From positions 117,512-181,511 of the forward strand of contig CAZKVJ010000006.1 in NCBI GenBank assembly GCA_964556225.1: a DNA stretch of 64,000 nucleotides, in the 5' to 3' direction. A program made the translations under genes and the position numbers. Of this stretch, positions 46,041-54,905 are shown piece after piece. The stretch comes from CAZKVJ01 sp964556225. GTDB taxonomy: Bacteria; Actinomycetota; Acidimicrobiia; Acidimicrobiales; Ilumatobacteraceae. The notes beneath the pieces are model-generated. The model was not told the DNA's origin and did no database searches. It saw nothing but the letters and a program-made list of their open reading frames with translations. The stretch's first letter is position 1; each line of letters starts with the position of its first letter.

Positions 46041-46889
46041 CTACCGACCATGATGGCTCGTGCGCAGGATGCAGCTCTGCTCGGCCAGCGCCAGCAGCCG
46101 TCCGCTCGGCGACCACAGCCGCACCTGGCCGTGCCCGATCGAGTGGGCGAAGCCCTGGGCCTCGACGTCGAGGAGCACCCAGTCGTCACCGTCGTCGTCG
46201 AGGCGGCGGTCCATCATCCGGATGGTGTTGTCGAGGCTCGTGCCGCCGTGGTCCTGCTGGAGCGCGATGTTCAGCGCCAGCGGGACGATGTCGGCCAGGT
46301 AGCCGAGGCGGGCGGCGGACGGCCCGGTCCACCCTCTCGCCCGGCTCCACATCGCAACCCTGCCGTCGGCCGGCGCACCCTCGCCGAGCGCGAGGCGACG
46401 CTCCATCGACGTGGAGATCGACACCGGGACGCGATCCTCGAAGGGCAGGCGGAGGACCTCGCAGTCGAGCGGCGGCGGGACGTCCGGCATGGCGCCCCAC
46501 CAGTGGATCCGGTCGCGGGGCCGGCCCGTGACGGCGCCGGTGGCGGTGACGACGCGTCGATCGCCGACTTGGCCCACGACCTCGACCTGAGCCGTCACCC
46601 GGCCCTTCGCCGGCACCGTGACCGCCAGCTCGACCACCTCGCCCGGGAAGGCGTTCGAGACGTACTGCACGGTGAGCCAGCTGACCGGCCACCCGGTGTG
46701 GTGCTCGGCGGCGGCGAGGCAGGCAGCCATCCCGGATCCGCCGTAGAGGAACTCGAACGGCGTGCAGAGCCGAGCGATCACGGGGAGCCGGTAGTGGCCA
46801 GGCCCGCTGCCCGGCTCCAGGCCCAGGTAGGCCAGGTCGCCGGCCGAGGGGCGGTCCTCGCCGGCGGCGGTCTCGGGCGGCTCGGTCAC
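46041..46889 (-). CDS. acyl-CoA thioesterase (TesB-like double hotdog)
   Basis: A 282-residue protein with two hotdog halves: ARLCTPFEFLYGGSGMAACLAAAEHHTG with VQYVSNAFPGEVVELAVTV in the first, and SAARLGYLADIVPLALNIALQQDHGGTSLDNTIRMM with LDVEAQGFAHSIGHGQVRLWSPSGRLLALAEQSCILR in the second. This matches TesB-type thioesterases, which hydrolyse acyl-CoA; substrate length is unknown. GTG at 46889. It sits 29 nt upstream of the sulfatase start on the same strand and is divergent from the PPOX gene. Confidence 0.8.
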   Translation of the reverse strand: MTEPPETAAGEDRPSAGDLAYLGLEPGSGPGHYRLPVIARLCTPFEFLYGGSGMAACLAAAEHHTGWPVSWLTVQYVSNAFPGEVVELAVTVPAKGRVTAQVEVVGQVGDRRVVTATGAVTGRPRDRIHWWGAMPDVPPPLDCEVLRLPFEDRVPVSISTSMERRLALGEGAPADGRVAMWSRARGWTGPSAARLGYLADIVPLALNIALQQDHGGTSLDNTIRMMDRRLDDDGDDWVLLDVEAQGFAHSIGHGQVRLWSPSGRLLALAEQSCILRTSHHGR

Positions 46890-46906
46890 GATCGCTCATG
46901 CTGCCG

Positions 46907-46912
46907 TAGGGT
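46907..46912 (+). promoter_or_regulatory. leaderless -10 element of the PPOX-class gene
   Basis: TAGGGT, 7 nt, ATG at 46920. Confidence 0.7.
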
Positions 46913-46919
46913 GCGACCC

Positions 46920-47405
46920 ATGGCCAATCGACGCGCCCAGATCGTGCTGACCCCGGCGGAGATCGACGAGCTGCTGCGCACGGGGCGGCCCGTCATGAGC
47001 ATCGCGACGAACGGCCCGGACGGTCACCCGCACGTCGTGGCCATGTGGTTCGACCTGCTCCCGCTGTTCGGCGAGGAGCCCAAGCCGGTGTTCTGGACGT
47101 TCGCCAAGAGCCAGAAGGTCGTGAACCTCCGCCGCGACCCGCGGCTCACCGCGCTGGTGGAGGCCGGCGAGGCATACGAGGAGCTGCGCGGTGTCGAGCT
47201 CGTGGGGACGGGCCGGATCGTGGACGATCCGGCGACGATCCTCGAGATCGGCACGCGGGTCATCGCCCGGTACCAGGGTCCCGAGGCGGTGTCCGGCGCT
47301 GCCCGTCCCTACATCGAGGCCCAGGCGGCCAAGCGCGTCGGCGTGGTGATCGACGTCGAGCGGGTGGTCTCCTGGGACCACCGCAAGCTCGCCGGCCTGT
47401 CCTGA
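46920..47405 (+). CDS. PPOX-class (F420- or FMN-binding) split-barrel protein
   Basis: A 161-residue flavin/deazaflavin-binding split barrel. VMSIATNGPDGHPHVVAMWF at the N-terminal strand, FWTFAKSQKVVNLRRDPRLTALVEAG and the VELVGTGRIVDDP strand are typical of actinobacterial F420-dependent PPOX proteins. Reaction unknown; F420-dependent biliverdin or nitro reductases are in this group. Start by the leaderless hexamer. A dienelactone hydrolase gene with its own promoter follows after 35 nt. Confidence 0.85.
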   Translation: MANRRAQIVLTPAEIDELLRTGRPVMSIATNGPDGHPHVVAMWFDLLPLFGEEPKPVFWTFAKSQKVVNLRRDPRLTALVEAGEAYEELRGVELVGTGRIVDDPATILEIGTRVIARYQGPEAVSGAARPYIEAQAAKRVGVVIDVERVVSWDHRKLAGLS

Positions 47406-47427
47406 GCGCTGCCCGCTGCCGGGCGGG

Positions 47428-47433
47428 TACGGT
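47428..47433 (+). promoter_or_regulatory. leaderless -10 element of the dienelactone hydrolase gene
   Basis: TACGGT, 7 nt, ATG at 47441. Confidence 0.7.
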
Positions 47434-47440
47434 TCCGGTC

Positions 47441-48109
47441 ATGGGTGAGATCGTCACGTTCCGGAGCAACGGCAGCAGCTGCGAGGGGTACCTGGCCGAC
47501 GGGCAGGGTCCCGGCGTGCTGGTGATCCAGGAGTGGTGGGGCCTCGTCCCCCACATCCGCGACGTGGCCGACCGATTCGCCGAGGCCGGTTTCACGGCGC
47601 TGGCACCGGACCTGTACCACGGTGAGGCGGCCACCGAGCCGGACGGCGCCGGCAAGCTGATGATGGCGTTGAACCTGCAGCAGGCGGCCAAGGACCTCTC
47701 CGGCGCCGTGGACCACCTCGTCGAGCGGACGGGGCGTCCGCACATCGGCGTGGTCGGCTACTGCATGGGGGGCGGCCTCGCGCTCGTCCTTGCCACGGAG
47801 CGTCCGGACGCCGTCGCCGCCGTGGCGCCCTACTACGGGGTCATCCCCTGGGCCAGCGTCCAGCCCGACTTCTCCCGTCTCACGGCCACGGTCGCGGGCG
47901 AGTACGCCGAGCTCGACGACTTCGCCAACCCGGACGCCGTTCGTGCCCTCGAGGCCAAGCTCCGTGAGCTCGGCAAGGACGCCACGTTCACGATCCACCC
48001 CGGCACCCAGCACGCCTTCTTCAACGACACCCGACCCGAGGTGTACGACGCCGCCGCCTCGCAGGCGGCCTGGGCCTCCACGCTCGCCCTGTTCCGGTCG
48101 CGGCTGTAG
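47441..48109 (+). CDS. dienelactone hydrolase family protein
   Basis: A 222-residue alpha/beta hydrolase of the DLH family, with a cysteine nucleophile in GVVGYCMGGGLALVLA, VIQEWWGLVPHIRDVADRFAEAGFTALAPDLYHG in the N-terminal half and the catalytic His in FTIHPGTQHAFFND. The conserved Glu in IQEWWG is the one that activates the Cys in DLH. The natural substrate may be a lactone or another ester. It has its own leaderless promoter. Confidence 0.92.
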   Translation: MGEIVTFRSNGSSCEGYLADGQGPGVLVIQEWWGLVPHIRDVADRFAEAGFTALAPDLYHGEAATEPDGAGKLMMALNLQQAAKDLSGAVDHLVERTGRPHIGVVGYCMGGGLALVLATERPDAVAAVAPYYGVIPWASVQPDFSRLTATVAGEYAELDDFANPDAVRALEAKLRELGKDATFTIHPGTQHAFFNDTRPEVYDAAASQAAWASTLALFRSRL

Positions 48110-48138
48110 CGCTCTGGGGCGCGCCGGGCTCTCACGGG

Positions 48139-48144
48139 TAGCGT
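48139..48144 (+). promoter_or_regulatory. leaderless -10 element of mcl1
   Basis: TAGCGT, 7 nt, ATG at 48152. Confidence 0.7.
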
Positions 48145-48151
48145 TCGGGGC

Positions 48152-49108
48152 ATGTCGGATCGTTCACGTGACCTCCCTCGCCGTTCCTGCCTGTCGATCC
48201 CCGGGTCGTCGGAGAAGATGCTGGGCAAGGGCCCGGGCATCCCCGCCGACATGGTGTTCCTCGACCTCGAAGACGCCGTGGCGCCCAAGGAGAAGGAGGC
48301 CTCGCGCGCGAAGGTGGCGGCGGCCATCCGCGACCAGGACTGGGGCGACAAGGTCCTCTGCGTCCGGGTGAACGACTGGAGCACCAAGTGGACCGCTTTC
48401 GACATCATCGAGGTCGTCGGCGCCGCCGGTGAGCGCCTCGACGAGATCATGCTCCCGAAGGTCGAGTCGGCGGCCCAGGTCGTGGCCACCGACATGCTGC
48501 TGCGCCAGGTCGAGATCGCGTCCGGCCTGCCCATCGGCCACATCGGGATCGAGGCCCAGATCGAGACCACCAAGGGCCTCATCAACGTCGAGGAGATCTG
48601 CGCCGCCAGCCCCCGGCTCGAGACGATCATCTTCGGTCCCGCCGACTTCGCCGCCAGCATGGAGATGCCGGTCCTCACCGGTGGGGTGCAGATCCCCGAC
48701 TACCCCGGCGACCACTTCCACTACGTGTTCTCCAAGATCCTCATGGCCGGTCGGGCCAACGGGCTGCAGGTCATCGACGGCCCGTACCTGTACATCCGCG
48801 ACGCCGACGGGTTCCGCGACTACTGCAAGCGCACCCGAACCCTTGGCTACGACGGCAAGTGGGCGCTCCACCCCGACCAGGTGACCATCCTGAACGAGGT
48901 GTTCAGCCCCACCCAGGAGCAGTTCGACAAGGCGTGGGACATCCTCGACGCCTACGCCCACGCCACCGAGGGCGAGGGCAAGGGTGCCGTCATGTTCGGC
49001 GAGGAGATGATCGACGAGGCCAGCCGCAAGATGGCGCTCAAGTTCATCTCCCGCGGCGAGCGGGCGGGCCTGGTCCGCAGCTCGAAGACCGGCGACCCAG
49101 CGGCCTGA
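48152..49108 (+). CDS. mcl1: malyl-CoA / beta-methylmalyl-CoA lyase (CitE-like)
   Basis: A 318-residue HpcH/HpaI (CitE-like) TIM-barrel lyase. RRSCLSIPGSSEKMLGKG, ADMVFLDLEDAVAPKEKEASR, RVNDWSTKW, IMLPKVESAAQVV, IGIEAQIETTKGLINVEEI and ETIIFGPADFAASMEM, then GKWALHPDQV, follow the malyl-CoA lyase pattern with Mg-binding Glu and Asp. The whole resembles the CitE-like protein in the Streptomyces crotonyl-CoA carboxylase cluster, which cleaves beta-methylmalyl-CoA to glyoxylate and propionyl-CoA. mcd and mch lie within 11 kb. It starts a run of three same-strand genes. Confidence 0.85.
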   Translation: MSDRSRDLPRRSCLSIPGSSEKMLGKGPGIPADMVFLDLEDAVAPKEKEASRAKVAAAIRDQDWGDKVLCVRVNDWSTKWTAFDIIEVVGAAGERLDEIMLPKVESAAQVVATDMLLRQVEIASGLPIGHIGIEAQIETTKGLINVEEICAASPRLETIIFGPADFAASMEMPVLTGGVQIPDYPGDHFHYVFSKILMAGRANGLQVIDGPYLYIRDADGFRDYCKRTRTLGYDGKWALHPDQVTILNEVFSPTQEQFDKAWDILDAYAHATEGEGKGAVMFGEEMIDEASRKMALKFISRGERAGLVRSSKTGDPAA

Positions 49109-49111
49109 GCC

Positions 49112-49816
49112 GTGACCCCGTTCCTCGAGGCCCTCGGCGTCGAGGCGGTCCTGTTCGACGCCGGCGGAGTGCTCGTCCTGCCGGATCCGACGGTGCTCGG
49201 TCCGCTGCTCGCCTACTACGGCGGTGGCACCGAGGCGCACCTCCACGTTCGCGCCCACTACGCGGGCATGGCGGCCAAGGCCCGGGCCGGCGCGGTGGAG
49301 ACGGAGTGGTCCGACTACGACCACGCCTACGTCGAGGTCGTCGGGGTGGAGCCGGATGCCCGTGGCGTCGCCGCCCGGGTGCTCGGGCGCACGCGCCACG
49401 CCCATCTCTGGCGATGGCCGATCGCTGCCGCCCGCCAGGGGTTGCAGGCGTTGAGCGAGCGCGGCGTGCCGATCGGCGTGGTGTCGAACGCCAGCGGCCA
49501 GATCGCCGAGACCTTGGCGCGCAGCGGCATCTGCCAGGTCGGCCCCGGCGAGCACGTGCCGGTGCGCTGCATCGTCGACAGCCACGTCGTCGGCGTCGAG
49601 AAGCCGGACCCGCGCATCTTCGACCACGCCGTGCCCGAGCTGGCCGGCATCCCTCGCGCCCGCATCGCCTACGTGGGGGACTCCCCTCACATCGACGTGG
49701 CCGGGGCGCGCGCCGCCGGTCTCGTCCCGGTGCTCGTCGACCCCTACGACGACCACGACGGACCCGAGCTCGACGGCGTCGCCCGCGTCCACAGCGTGGC
49801 CGACCTGGTGGACTGA
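49112..49816 (+). CDS. HAD-superfamily hydrolase
   Basis: A 234-residue haloacid-dehalogenase-type phosphatase. Motif I is VLFDAGGVLVLPD (nucleophile Asp, the second Asp replaced by Gly as in many HADs), motif II GVVSNASGQI, motif III lysine in VGVEKPDPRIF and motif IV YVGDSPHIDVAGARAAG. Substrate unknown. GTG starts 3 nt after mcl1 and it ends 6 nt before the P-type ATPase gene, so the three are one operon. Confidence 0.85.
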   Translation: MTPFLEALGVEAVLFDAGGVLVLPDPTVLGPLLAYYGGGTEAHLHVRAHYAGMAAKARAGAVETEWSDYDHAYVEVVGVEPDARGVAARVLGRTRHAHLWRWPIAAARQGLQALSERGVPIGVVSNASGQIAETLARSGICQVGPGEHVPVRCIVDSHVVGVEKPDPRIFDHAVPELAGIPRARIAYVGDSPHIDVAGARAAGLVPVLVDPYDDHDGPELDGVARVHSVADLVD

Positions 49817-49822
49817 GCGACC

Positions 49823-52414
49823 GTGGACCCCGCCGTCGACCGAGGGCTGACGGCGTCGGAGGTCGAGGCCAGCCGGCACCAGCACGGCCGCAACGAGCTG
49901 CCCGCCCCAGCGCGGCCGTCGGCGCTGCGCCAGCTCGTCGCACAGGTGACGAGCTTCTTCGCGCTGATGCTCTGGGTGGCCGGGGTGCTGGCCTTCGTCG
50001 CTGGGCTGCCCGCACTGGGCGTGGCGATCTTCGTGGTGGTCGTCATCAACGGCGTGTTCAGCTTCGTCGAGGAGTACCGCGCCGACCGGGCCGCCGACCG
50101 GCTGCAGGCGCTGATCCCTCGAAGGGTGACCGTCCGCCGGGGCGGTGTGGCCCAGATCATCGACGCCGCCGACGTGGTCGTGGGCGACGTGCTCGTCCTC
50201 GGTGCCGGCGATCGCATCCCCGCCGACGCCAGCGCCGTCGAGGTCGAGGGACTCCGCCTCGACACGTCGATGCTCACCGGTGAGAGCGAGCCCACGCCCG
50301 TCGAGGTGGGCGACACGGTGTTCGGTGGCACGTTCGTGACGAGCGGCGAGGGGCTCGCGGTGGTGGTCGAGGTGGGGGCGTCGACCCGGCTGGCCGGCAT
50401 CTCGCACCTGACGGTCTCGACCGTGCGCCGGCCGAGCCCACTGGCCGTCGAGCTGCACCGGGTGGTGCGCACCATCGCCGTGATCGCCGTCTGCGTCGGC
50501 GTCGTGTTCTTCGGGCTGTCGGTGCTGCTCGGCACCGAGCTCTCCGATGGCTTCATCTTCGCCGTCGGCGTCACCGTGGCGCTCGTGCCCGAGGGCCTGC
50601 TCCCGACCGTCACGCTGTCGCTTGCGGTCGGCGCCCAGCGCATGGCCGAGCGCCACGCGCTCGTGCGCCATCTCGAAGCCGTGGAGACCCTCGGCTCGAC
50701 CACCTTCATCTGCAGCGACAAGACCGGCACGCTGACCATGAACCGCATGTCGGTCGTCGCCGTGTGGACGCCGCTCGGCGAGGCGACGGTGCAGGGGCGC
50801 GGCTACGAGCCCGAGGGCACCATCACCGCCAGCGACACCGTGCGTGCTGCGGTCGTGCACCTGGCCGAGGTTGCGGCCCGCCCCTCCACGAGCCGGCTCG
50901 TCGAGCGCGACGGCACGTGGGAGGCCGAGGGCGACCCGATGGAGGTGGCCATCGAGGTGCTGGCCCGCCGATCCGGACTCGACATGGACGAGGTGCGCGA
51001 GCAGTGGCCCGAGCAGGCGCGGTTCCCCTTCGACCCGGAGCGGCGCCGCATGTCCGTCGCCGTCGACGGGATGCTGCTCGTGAAGGGCGCCCCGGAAGCG
51101 GTGCTGCCGCGCTGTGGCGGCCGGTCCGAGGCGCAGGCGGCGCTCGAGCGGCTGGCCGACCGCGGCCTGCGGGTGCTGGCGATCGCCGAGCGCCACCTCG
51201 ACACGGCGCTCACCCAGGACGACGATCCCGACGCCGCCGAGCGCGACCTGACCCTGCTCGGCCTCATCGGGCTGCAGGACCCGCCCCGGCGGGCGGCGGC
51301 CCCGGCCATCGCCGCCTGCCGCCGGGCCGGGATCAGGGTCGGGATGATCACCGGTGACCACCCGACCACGGCGCTCGCCATCGCCCGCCAGCTGGGGCTC
51401 CAAGGACCCGACGAGGTGCTGATCGTGCACGGCGACGAGCTGCCCGAGGACGATCAGGTGCTCGGAGCGCTCGTCGACCGCGACGGCATCGTGATCAGCC
51501 GGGTGTCGCCGGAGGACAAGCTGCGCATCGCCCGGGCACTCCAGCAGCGCGGGCACGTGGTGGCCATGACCGGTGACGGCGTGAACGACGGGCCGGCGCT
51601 GCACCAAGCCGACATCGGGGTGGCGATGGGCCGCAGCGGCACCGACGTCGCGCGCGAGTCGGCCGACCTCGTGCTGCTCGACGACGACTTCGCCACGATC
51701 GTCGTGGCGGTCGAGCTGGGCCGGGCGACGTTCGCCAACATCCGCAAGTTCCTCACGTACCACCTCACCGACAACGTGGCCGAGCTCACCCCGTTCGTGG
51801 TGTGGGCGCTGTCCGGGGGGAACGTGCCGCTCGCCCTCGGCGTGCTGCAGATCCTGGCCCTCGACATCGGCACCGACACCCTCACCGCGGTCGCGCTCGG
51901 TGCCGAGCGACCGGCACCGCACACCCTCGACCGGCCCCCGGTCTCGGGTCGCCTGCTCGACCGCATCGTCGCCCGGCGGGCGTTCGGCGTGCTCGGCCCC
52001 ACCGAGGCGTTCGTGGAGATGGCGGCGTTCATGGCCGTGTTCCTCGCCGCCGGGTGGCGCCCGGGCGAGTCCTTCCCGTCCGGCGATGTCGTCTGGCAGG
52101 CCTCGGGGGCGGCGTTCTTCGCCGTGATCGTCGGTCAGGCGGCCAACGCGTTCGCCTGCCGCAGCACCAGCCGCCTACCCGGCCGGCTGGGCTGGCGCAC
52201 GAACCGGTTCCTCCTGGTCGGGGTGGCGGTGGCCTTCGCCGTGGCGGCGTTCACGCTGTTCGTGCCACCGGTCGCGGACCGTATGGAGCAGATGCCCCCG
52301 ACGCTGTGGGGCTGGCTGGTCGCGCTCACGGCAGCACCGGCCGTGCTCCTCGCCGACCGGGTCGACAAGACCCTGCGCCATCGCTCGCGGCGTAGGACTA
52401 GCGTTTCGATGTGA
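49823..52414 (+). CDS. P2-type cation-transporting ATPase
   Basis: An 863-residue ion pump. The N-terminal cation-ATPase domain (RGLTASEVEASRHQHGRNELP), the phosphorylated D299 in CSDKTGTLTMN, MTGDGVNDGPALHQADIGVAMG hinge and a C-terminal six-helix region are present. The M4 motif VALVPEGLLPTVTLSLAVGAQRMA has PEGL as in Ca2+, Mn2+ and Na+/K+ pumps, not the CPC of heavy-metal pumps. Ion unknown. Its end overlaps the next gene by GTGA. Start GTG at 49823, 6 nt after the HAD gene. Confidence 0.92.
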   Translation: MDPAVDRGLTASEVEASRHQHGRNELPAPARPSALRQLVAQVTSFFALMLWVAGVLAFVAGLPALGVAIFVVVVINGVFSFVEEYRADRAADRLQALIPRRVTVRRGGVAQIIDAADVVVGDVLVLGAGDRIPADASAVEVEGLRLDTSMLTGESEPTPVEVGDTVFGGTFVTSGEGLAVVVEVGASTRLAGISHLTVSTVRRPSPLAVELHRVVRTIAVIAVCVGVVFFGLSVLLGTELSDGFIFAVGVTVALVPEGLLPTVTLSLAVGAQRMAERHALVRHLEAVETLGSTTFICSDKTGTLTMNRMSVVAVWTPLGEATVQGRGYEPEGTITASDTVRAAVVHLAEVAARPSTSRLVERDGTWEAEGDPMEVAIEVLARRSGLDMDEVREQWPEQARFPFDPERRRMSVAVDGMLLVKGAPEAVLPRCGGRSEAQAALERLADRGLRVLAIAERHLDTALTQDDDPDAAERDLTLLGLIGLQDPPRRAAAPAIAACRRAGIRVGMITGDHPTTALAIARQLGLQGPDEVLIVHGDELPEDDQVLGALVDRDGIVISRVSPEDKLRIARALQQRGHVVAMTGDGVNDGPALHQADIGVAMGRSGTDVARESADLVLLDDDFATIVVAVELGRATFANIRKFLTYHLTDNVAELTPFVVWALSGGNVPLALGVLQILALDIGTDTLTAVALGAERPAPHTLDRPPVSGRLLDRIVARRAFGVLGPTEAFVEMAAFMAVFLAAGWRPGESFPSGDVVWQASGAAFFAVIVGQAANAFACRSTSRLPGRLGWRTNRFLLVGVAVAFAVAAFTLFVPPVADRMEQMPPTLWGWLVALTAAPAVLLADRVDKTLRHRSRRRTSVSM
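52399..52404 (+). promoter_or_regulatory. leaderless -10 element inside the ATPase 3' end
   Basis: TAGCGT, 6 nt, GTG at 52411. It lies within the last codons of the ATPase, so the fusion gene can be read alone as well as with the operon. Confidence 0.65.
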
Positions 52415-53226
52415 TCCCAGAAGCGCCTGGGACACCCGAGCCGCGCACGGAGCTCGTGCTGTCGCTGTCGCCCCGACGGGTGCTCGACGCCGGCTGCGGC
52501 AGCGGGCGGGTCGCTGGCGATCTGTCGGCGCGCGGCATCGACGTGACGAGCGTCGGTCGGGAGGAGCTGGCCACGATGCAGCTGGACCGGCGCTTCGACG
52601 TAGCGGTGATCGCCTTCGGTGCCCCGCCGTGGCGCAGCGACGCCGAGCGCCGGGCCGTCGTGCACGCGCTGGTAGCGCACCTCGAGCCGGGTGGGTGGCT
52701 GGTTGCCGGTCTTCCCGTGGAGGCGGGCGCGACGTCGCCCGCCGAGCTCGACGCCACCGCCGCACAGAACGGGCTCGCGCTCGCCGGCCGCTGGTCGAGC
52801 TGGACTCGGGCGCCGCACCATCCCGGCGACCCCTACCAGGTGTCGGCCCACCGCCGGGTCGGCACGACGACGGTCCACGACCTGGTGGCCCGGGCCCGCG
52901 CCGAGTGCCGCCGCGTCTCGCCCTCCGAGCTCGCCGGCAGCCCTGCGCTGGTCGTGGACGTGCGCGACTCCGCGCGCCGGCGCCGTGACGGCTGGATCCC
53001 CGGCTCGGTCCACGTCCCGGCCACGGTCGTCCTCTGGCGGCTCGACCCGACCTCGGGGTACGCGGAGCCCGCACTGGCCGGCCGACCCGTCGTGGTGGTG
53101 TGCGACGACGGGTACGCCTCGACCCTGCTCGCCCAGCAGCTGCGGGCCGTGGGCATCGATGCCACCGACCTGATCGGGGGCATGTCGGCCTGGGTGCGGG
53201 CCGGCCTGGCGGTGCAGCGGCGCTAG
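52411..53226 (+). CDS. methyltransferase-rhodanese fusion protein
   Basis: A 271-residue two-domain protein. Residues about 20-140 are a class I SAM-methyltransferase-like fold (RRVLDAGCGSGRVAGDLSARG with the glycine motif, then LVAHLEPGGWLVAGLP). Residues about 165-268 are a rhodanese: LVVDVRDSARRRRDGWIPGSVHVP, catalytic Cys in VVVVCDDGYASTLLAQQL and DLIGGMSAWVRAG. The methyltransferase part is small and lacks an obvious substrate domain. A sulfur-handling or tRNA role is possible. Start GTG overlaps the ATPase stop and follows its own hexamer. Its end overlaps the mcd stop by 4 bp. Confidence 0.75.
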   Translation: MIPEAPGTPEPRTELVLSLSPRRVLDAGCGSGRVAGDLSARGIDVTSVGREELATMQLDRRFDVAVIAFGAPPWRSDAERRAVVHALVAHLEPGGWLVAGLPVEAGATSPAELDATAAQNGLALAGRWSSWTRAPHHPGDPYQVSAHRRVGTTTVHDLVARARAECRRVSPSELAGSPALVVDVRDSARRRRDGWIPGSVHVPATVVLWRLDPTSGYAEPALAGRPVVVVCDDGYASTLLAQQLRAVGIDATDLIGGMSAWVRAGLAVQRR

Positions 53227-54836
53227 CTCGCCACCTGCTCGACCAGCCGGCGGGCGATGACCTTGAGGCACAGCGTCTCATCGGCGCCCTCGAAGATCGA
53301 CAGCACCCGGGCATCGACGTACAGGCGGCTGACGGGGTACTCCTCGGCGTAGCCGTAGCCGCCGTGGATCTGCAGCGCCTCTCGGGTGACCCACTCCGCC
53401 GCCTTGCAGACGTAGGCCTTGATCATGCTGGCTTCCATCGCCCCCTGGCCTTTGGCCATCATGCGGGCCACGGCGTAGGCGGACTGGCGGGCGGCCTGGA
53501 TGAGCACCGCCATGCGGCCCAGCTTCACCTGCGTGAGCTGGTAGTCGAAGATCGGCGAGCCGAACACGGTCCGGTCGTGGGCGTAGGCAAGCGCTGCCTC
53601 GTAGGCGGCCTGCATCACGCCGATGGCACGAGCGGCCGTCTGGAGCCGGCCGTTCTCGAACCCCTCCATCTGGTAGTAGAAGCCACGGCCCATGCCGGCG
53701 TCGCCGCCGATCAGGTTCTCGGCCGGCACCCACCAGCCGTCGAGGGCGATCTCGTAGCTGTGCATGCCGCGGTAGCCGATCGTGTCGATCGGACGGCCCT
53801 CCATCCGGCCCACGGAGCCGTCCGGGCGTGGATCCTGGGTGAACTCGAAGCCGTGCGCCTCGCCCCGCGGCTTGGGCACCACGAACAGGCTCAGCCCGCG
53901 GTGGGTCTTCGAGCGGTCGGGATCGGTGCGGGCCAGCAGCATCAGCACGTCGGCCCGGGCGCCGAACGTGCACCAGGTCTTGACGCCGTTGATGACGTAG
54001 CCGCGCTCGCCGCCGGGGCCCTCGGCCGGGGTGGCGGTGACCTTGATGCCGGCCACGTCGCTGCCGTAGTCCGGCTCGGTGACGGCGACCGCCGCCATCA
54101 CCTCGGCGCTGGCCAGCTTCGGCAGCCACTGCTGCTTCTGCTCCTCCGTACCGCCCTTGACCAGCGCCCGGGTGAGGATCTCGGGCCGGGTGATGAGCGA
54201 CCCGCCGATGCCGAGCGACCCCCGGGACAGCTCCTCGGTGGCCACGACCATGGCCAGGTACTCGCCGTCGCCGCCCTCGGAGAACCCGCCGTACTCGGCC
54301 GGGACGGACAGCCCGAAGGCCCCCATCTCGGCCAGGCCGGCGATGATCTCCTCCGGCACGTCGGCGTTGTGGCGGTGCACGTGCTCGGCCCTCGGGGCGA
54401 TCTCGTTCTGGGCGAAGGCGCGGAAGGTGTCCTGCACCATCTCGAAGTCGGCGTCGAGGTGGCGGGGCCCGGGCTGCTCGGCCAGCGAGGCCAGCAGCGC
54501 GGGATCGCGATAGCGGGTGACGAGGTCCTGGTACGGCGCCAGCGCCGCCGGGTCGACACCCCACAGCTCCTCCCGGCCAATCAGGTGCGAGACCAGGTCG
54601 TGGGCCATGTCGGCCGCGAAGGCGCAGGTGAGACGAGCCTCCACCTCGCCCCGGGCGCCGTAGTCGAGCAGGGCGCGGGCCGTCTCGACGCCGGCGGCGG
54701 CGTGGGCGATGTCGTAGGCGAGGACCTGCTCGCGGTCCGGGCCGCCGCGGTCGGCCAGGCGGCGGACGGCGGTGGTGACCATGCCGGCCACGGTGTCGAT
54801 CAGCTCGGCGGTGACCTGCAGATCCGTTGCGCTCAT
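53223..54836 (-). CDS. mcd: (2S)-methylsuccinyl-CoA dehydrogenase
   Basis: FAD enzyme oxidising (2S)-methylsuccinyl-CoA to mesaconyl-CoA in the ethylmalonyl-CoA pathway. The 537-residue length, about 150 longer than a normal acyl-CoA dehydrogenase, and the N-terminal extension (ETARALLDYGARGEVEARLTCAFAADMAHDL) are hallmarks of Mcd. The ACAD core has AVTEPDYGSDVAG, INGVKTWCTFGARAD, GYRGMHSYEIALDGWWVP and IHGGYGYAEEYPVSRLYVDARVLSIFEGADE with a Glu in the catalytic region. ATG at 54836 follows TAACGT by 7 nt. mch and mcl1 lie nearby but on the other strand. Confidence 0.85.
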   Translation of the reverse strand: MSATDLQVTAELIDTVAGMVTTAVRRLADRGGPDREQVLAYDIAHAAAGVETARALLDYGARGEVEARLTCAFAADMAHDLVSHLIGREELWGVDPAALAPYQDLVTRYRDPALLASLAEQPGPRHLDADFEMVQDTFRAFAQNEIAPRAEHVHRHNADVPEEIIAGLAEMGAFGLSVPAEYGGFSEGGDGEYLAMVVATEELSRGSLGIGGSLITRPEILTRALVKGGTEEQKQQWLPKLASAEVMAAVAVTEPDYGSDVAGIKVTATPAEGPGGERGYVINGVKTWCTFGARADVLMLLARTDPDRSKTHRGLSLFVVPKPRGEAHGFEFTQDPRPDGSVGRMEGRPIDTIGYRGMHSYEIALDGWWVPAENLIGGDAGMGRGFYYQMEGFENGRLQTAARAIGVMQAAYEAALAYAHDRTVFGSPIFDYQLTQVKLGRMAVLIQAARQSAYAVARMMAKGQGAMEASMIKAYVCKAAEWVTREALQIHGGYGYAEEYPVSRLYVDARVLSIFEGADETLCLKVIARRLVEQVAS

Positions 54837-54843
54837 GACCGCG

Positions 54844-54849
54844 ACGTTA
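54844..54849 (-). promoter_or_regulatory. leaderless -10 element of mcd
   Basis: TAACGT on the minus strand, 7 nt before the ATG at 54836. Confidence 0.65.
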
Positions 54850-54905
54850 CCGAGCGGTAGCCCGCACTTCCCATCCCTCCGGCCCCGCGTGCAAGGCTGG
54901 CCCGC

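Noticed and set aside
48164..51922. A 1252-codon open frame antisense to mcl1, the HAD gene and the P-type ATPase
   Set aside because: It crosses three well-supported genes, and its translation is low-complexity (His/Arg/Gly/Asp) without motifs.
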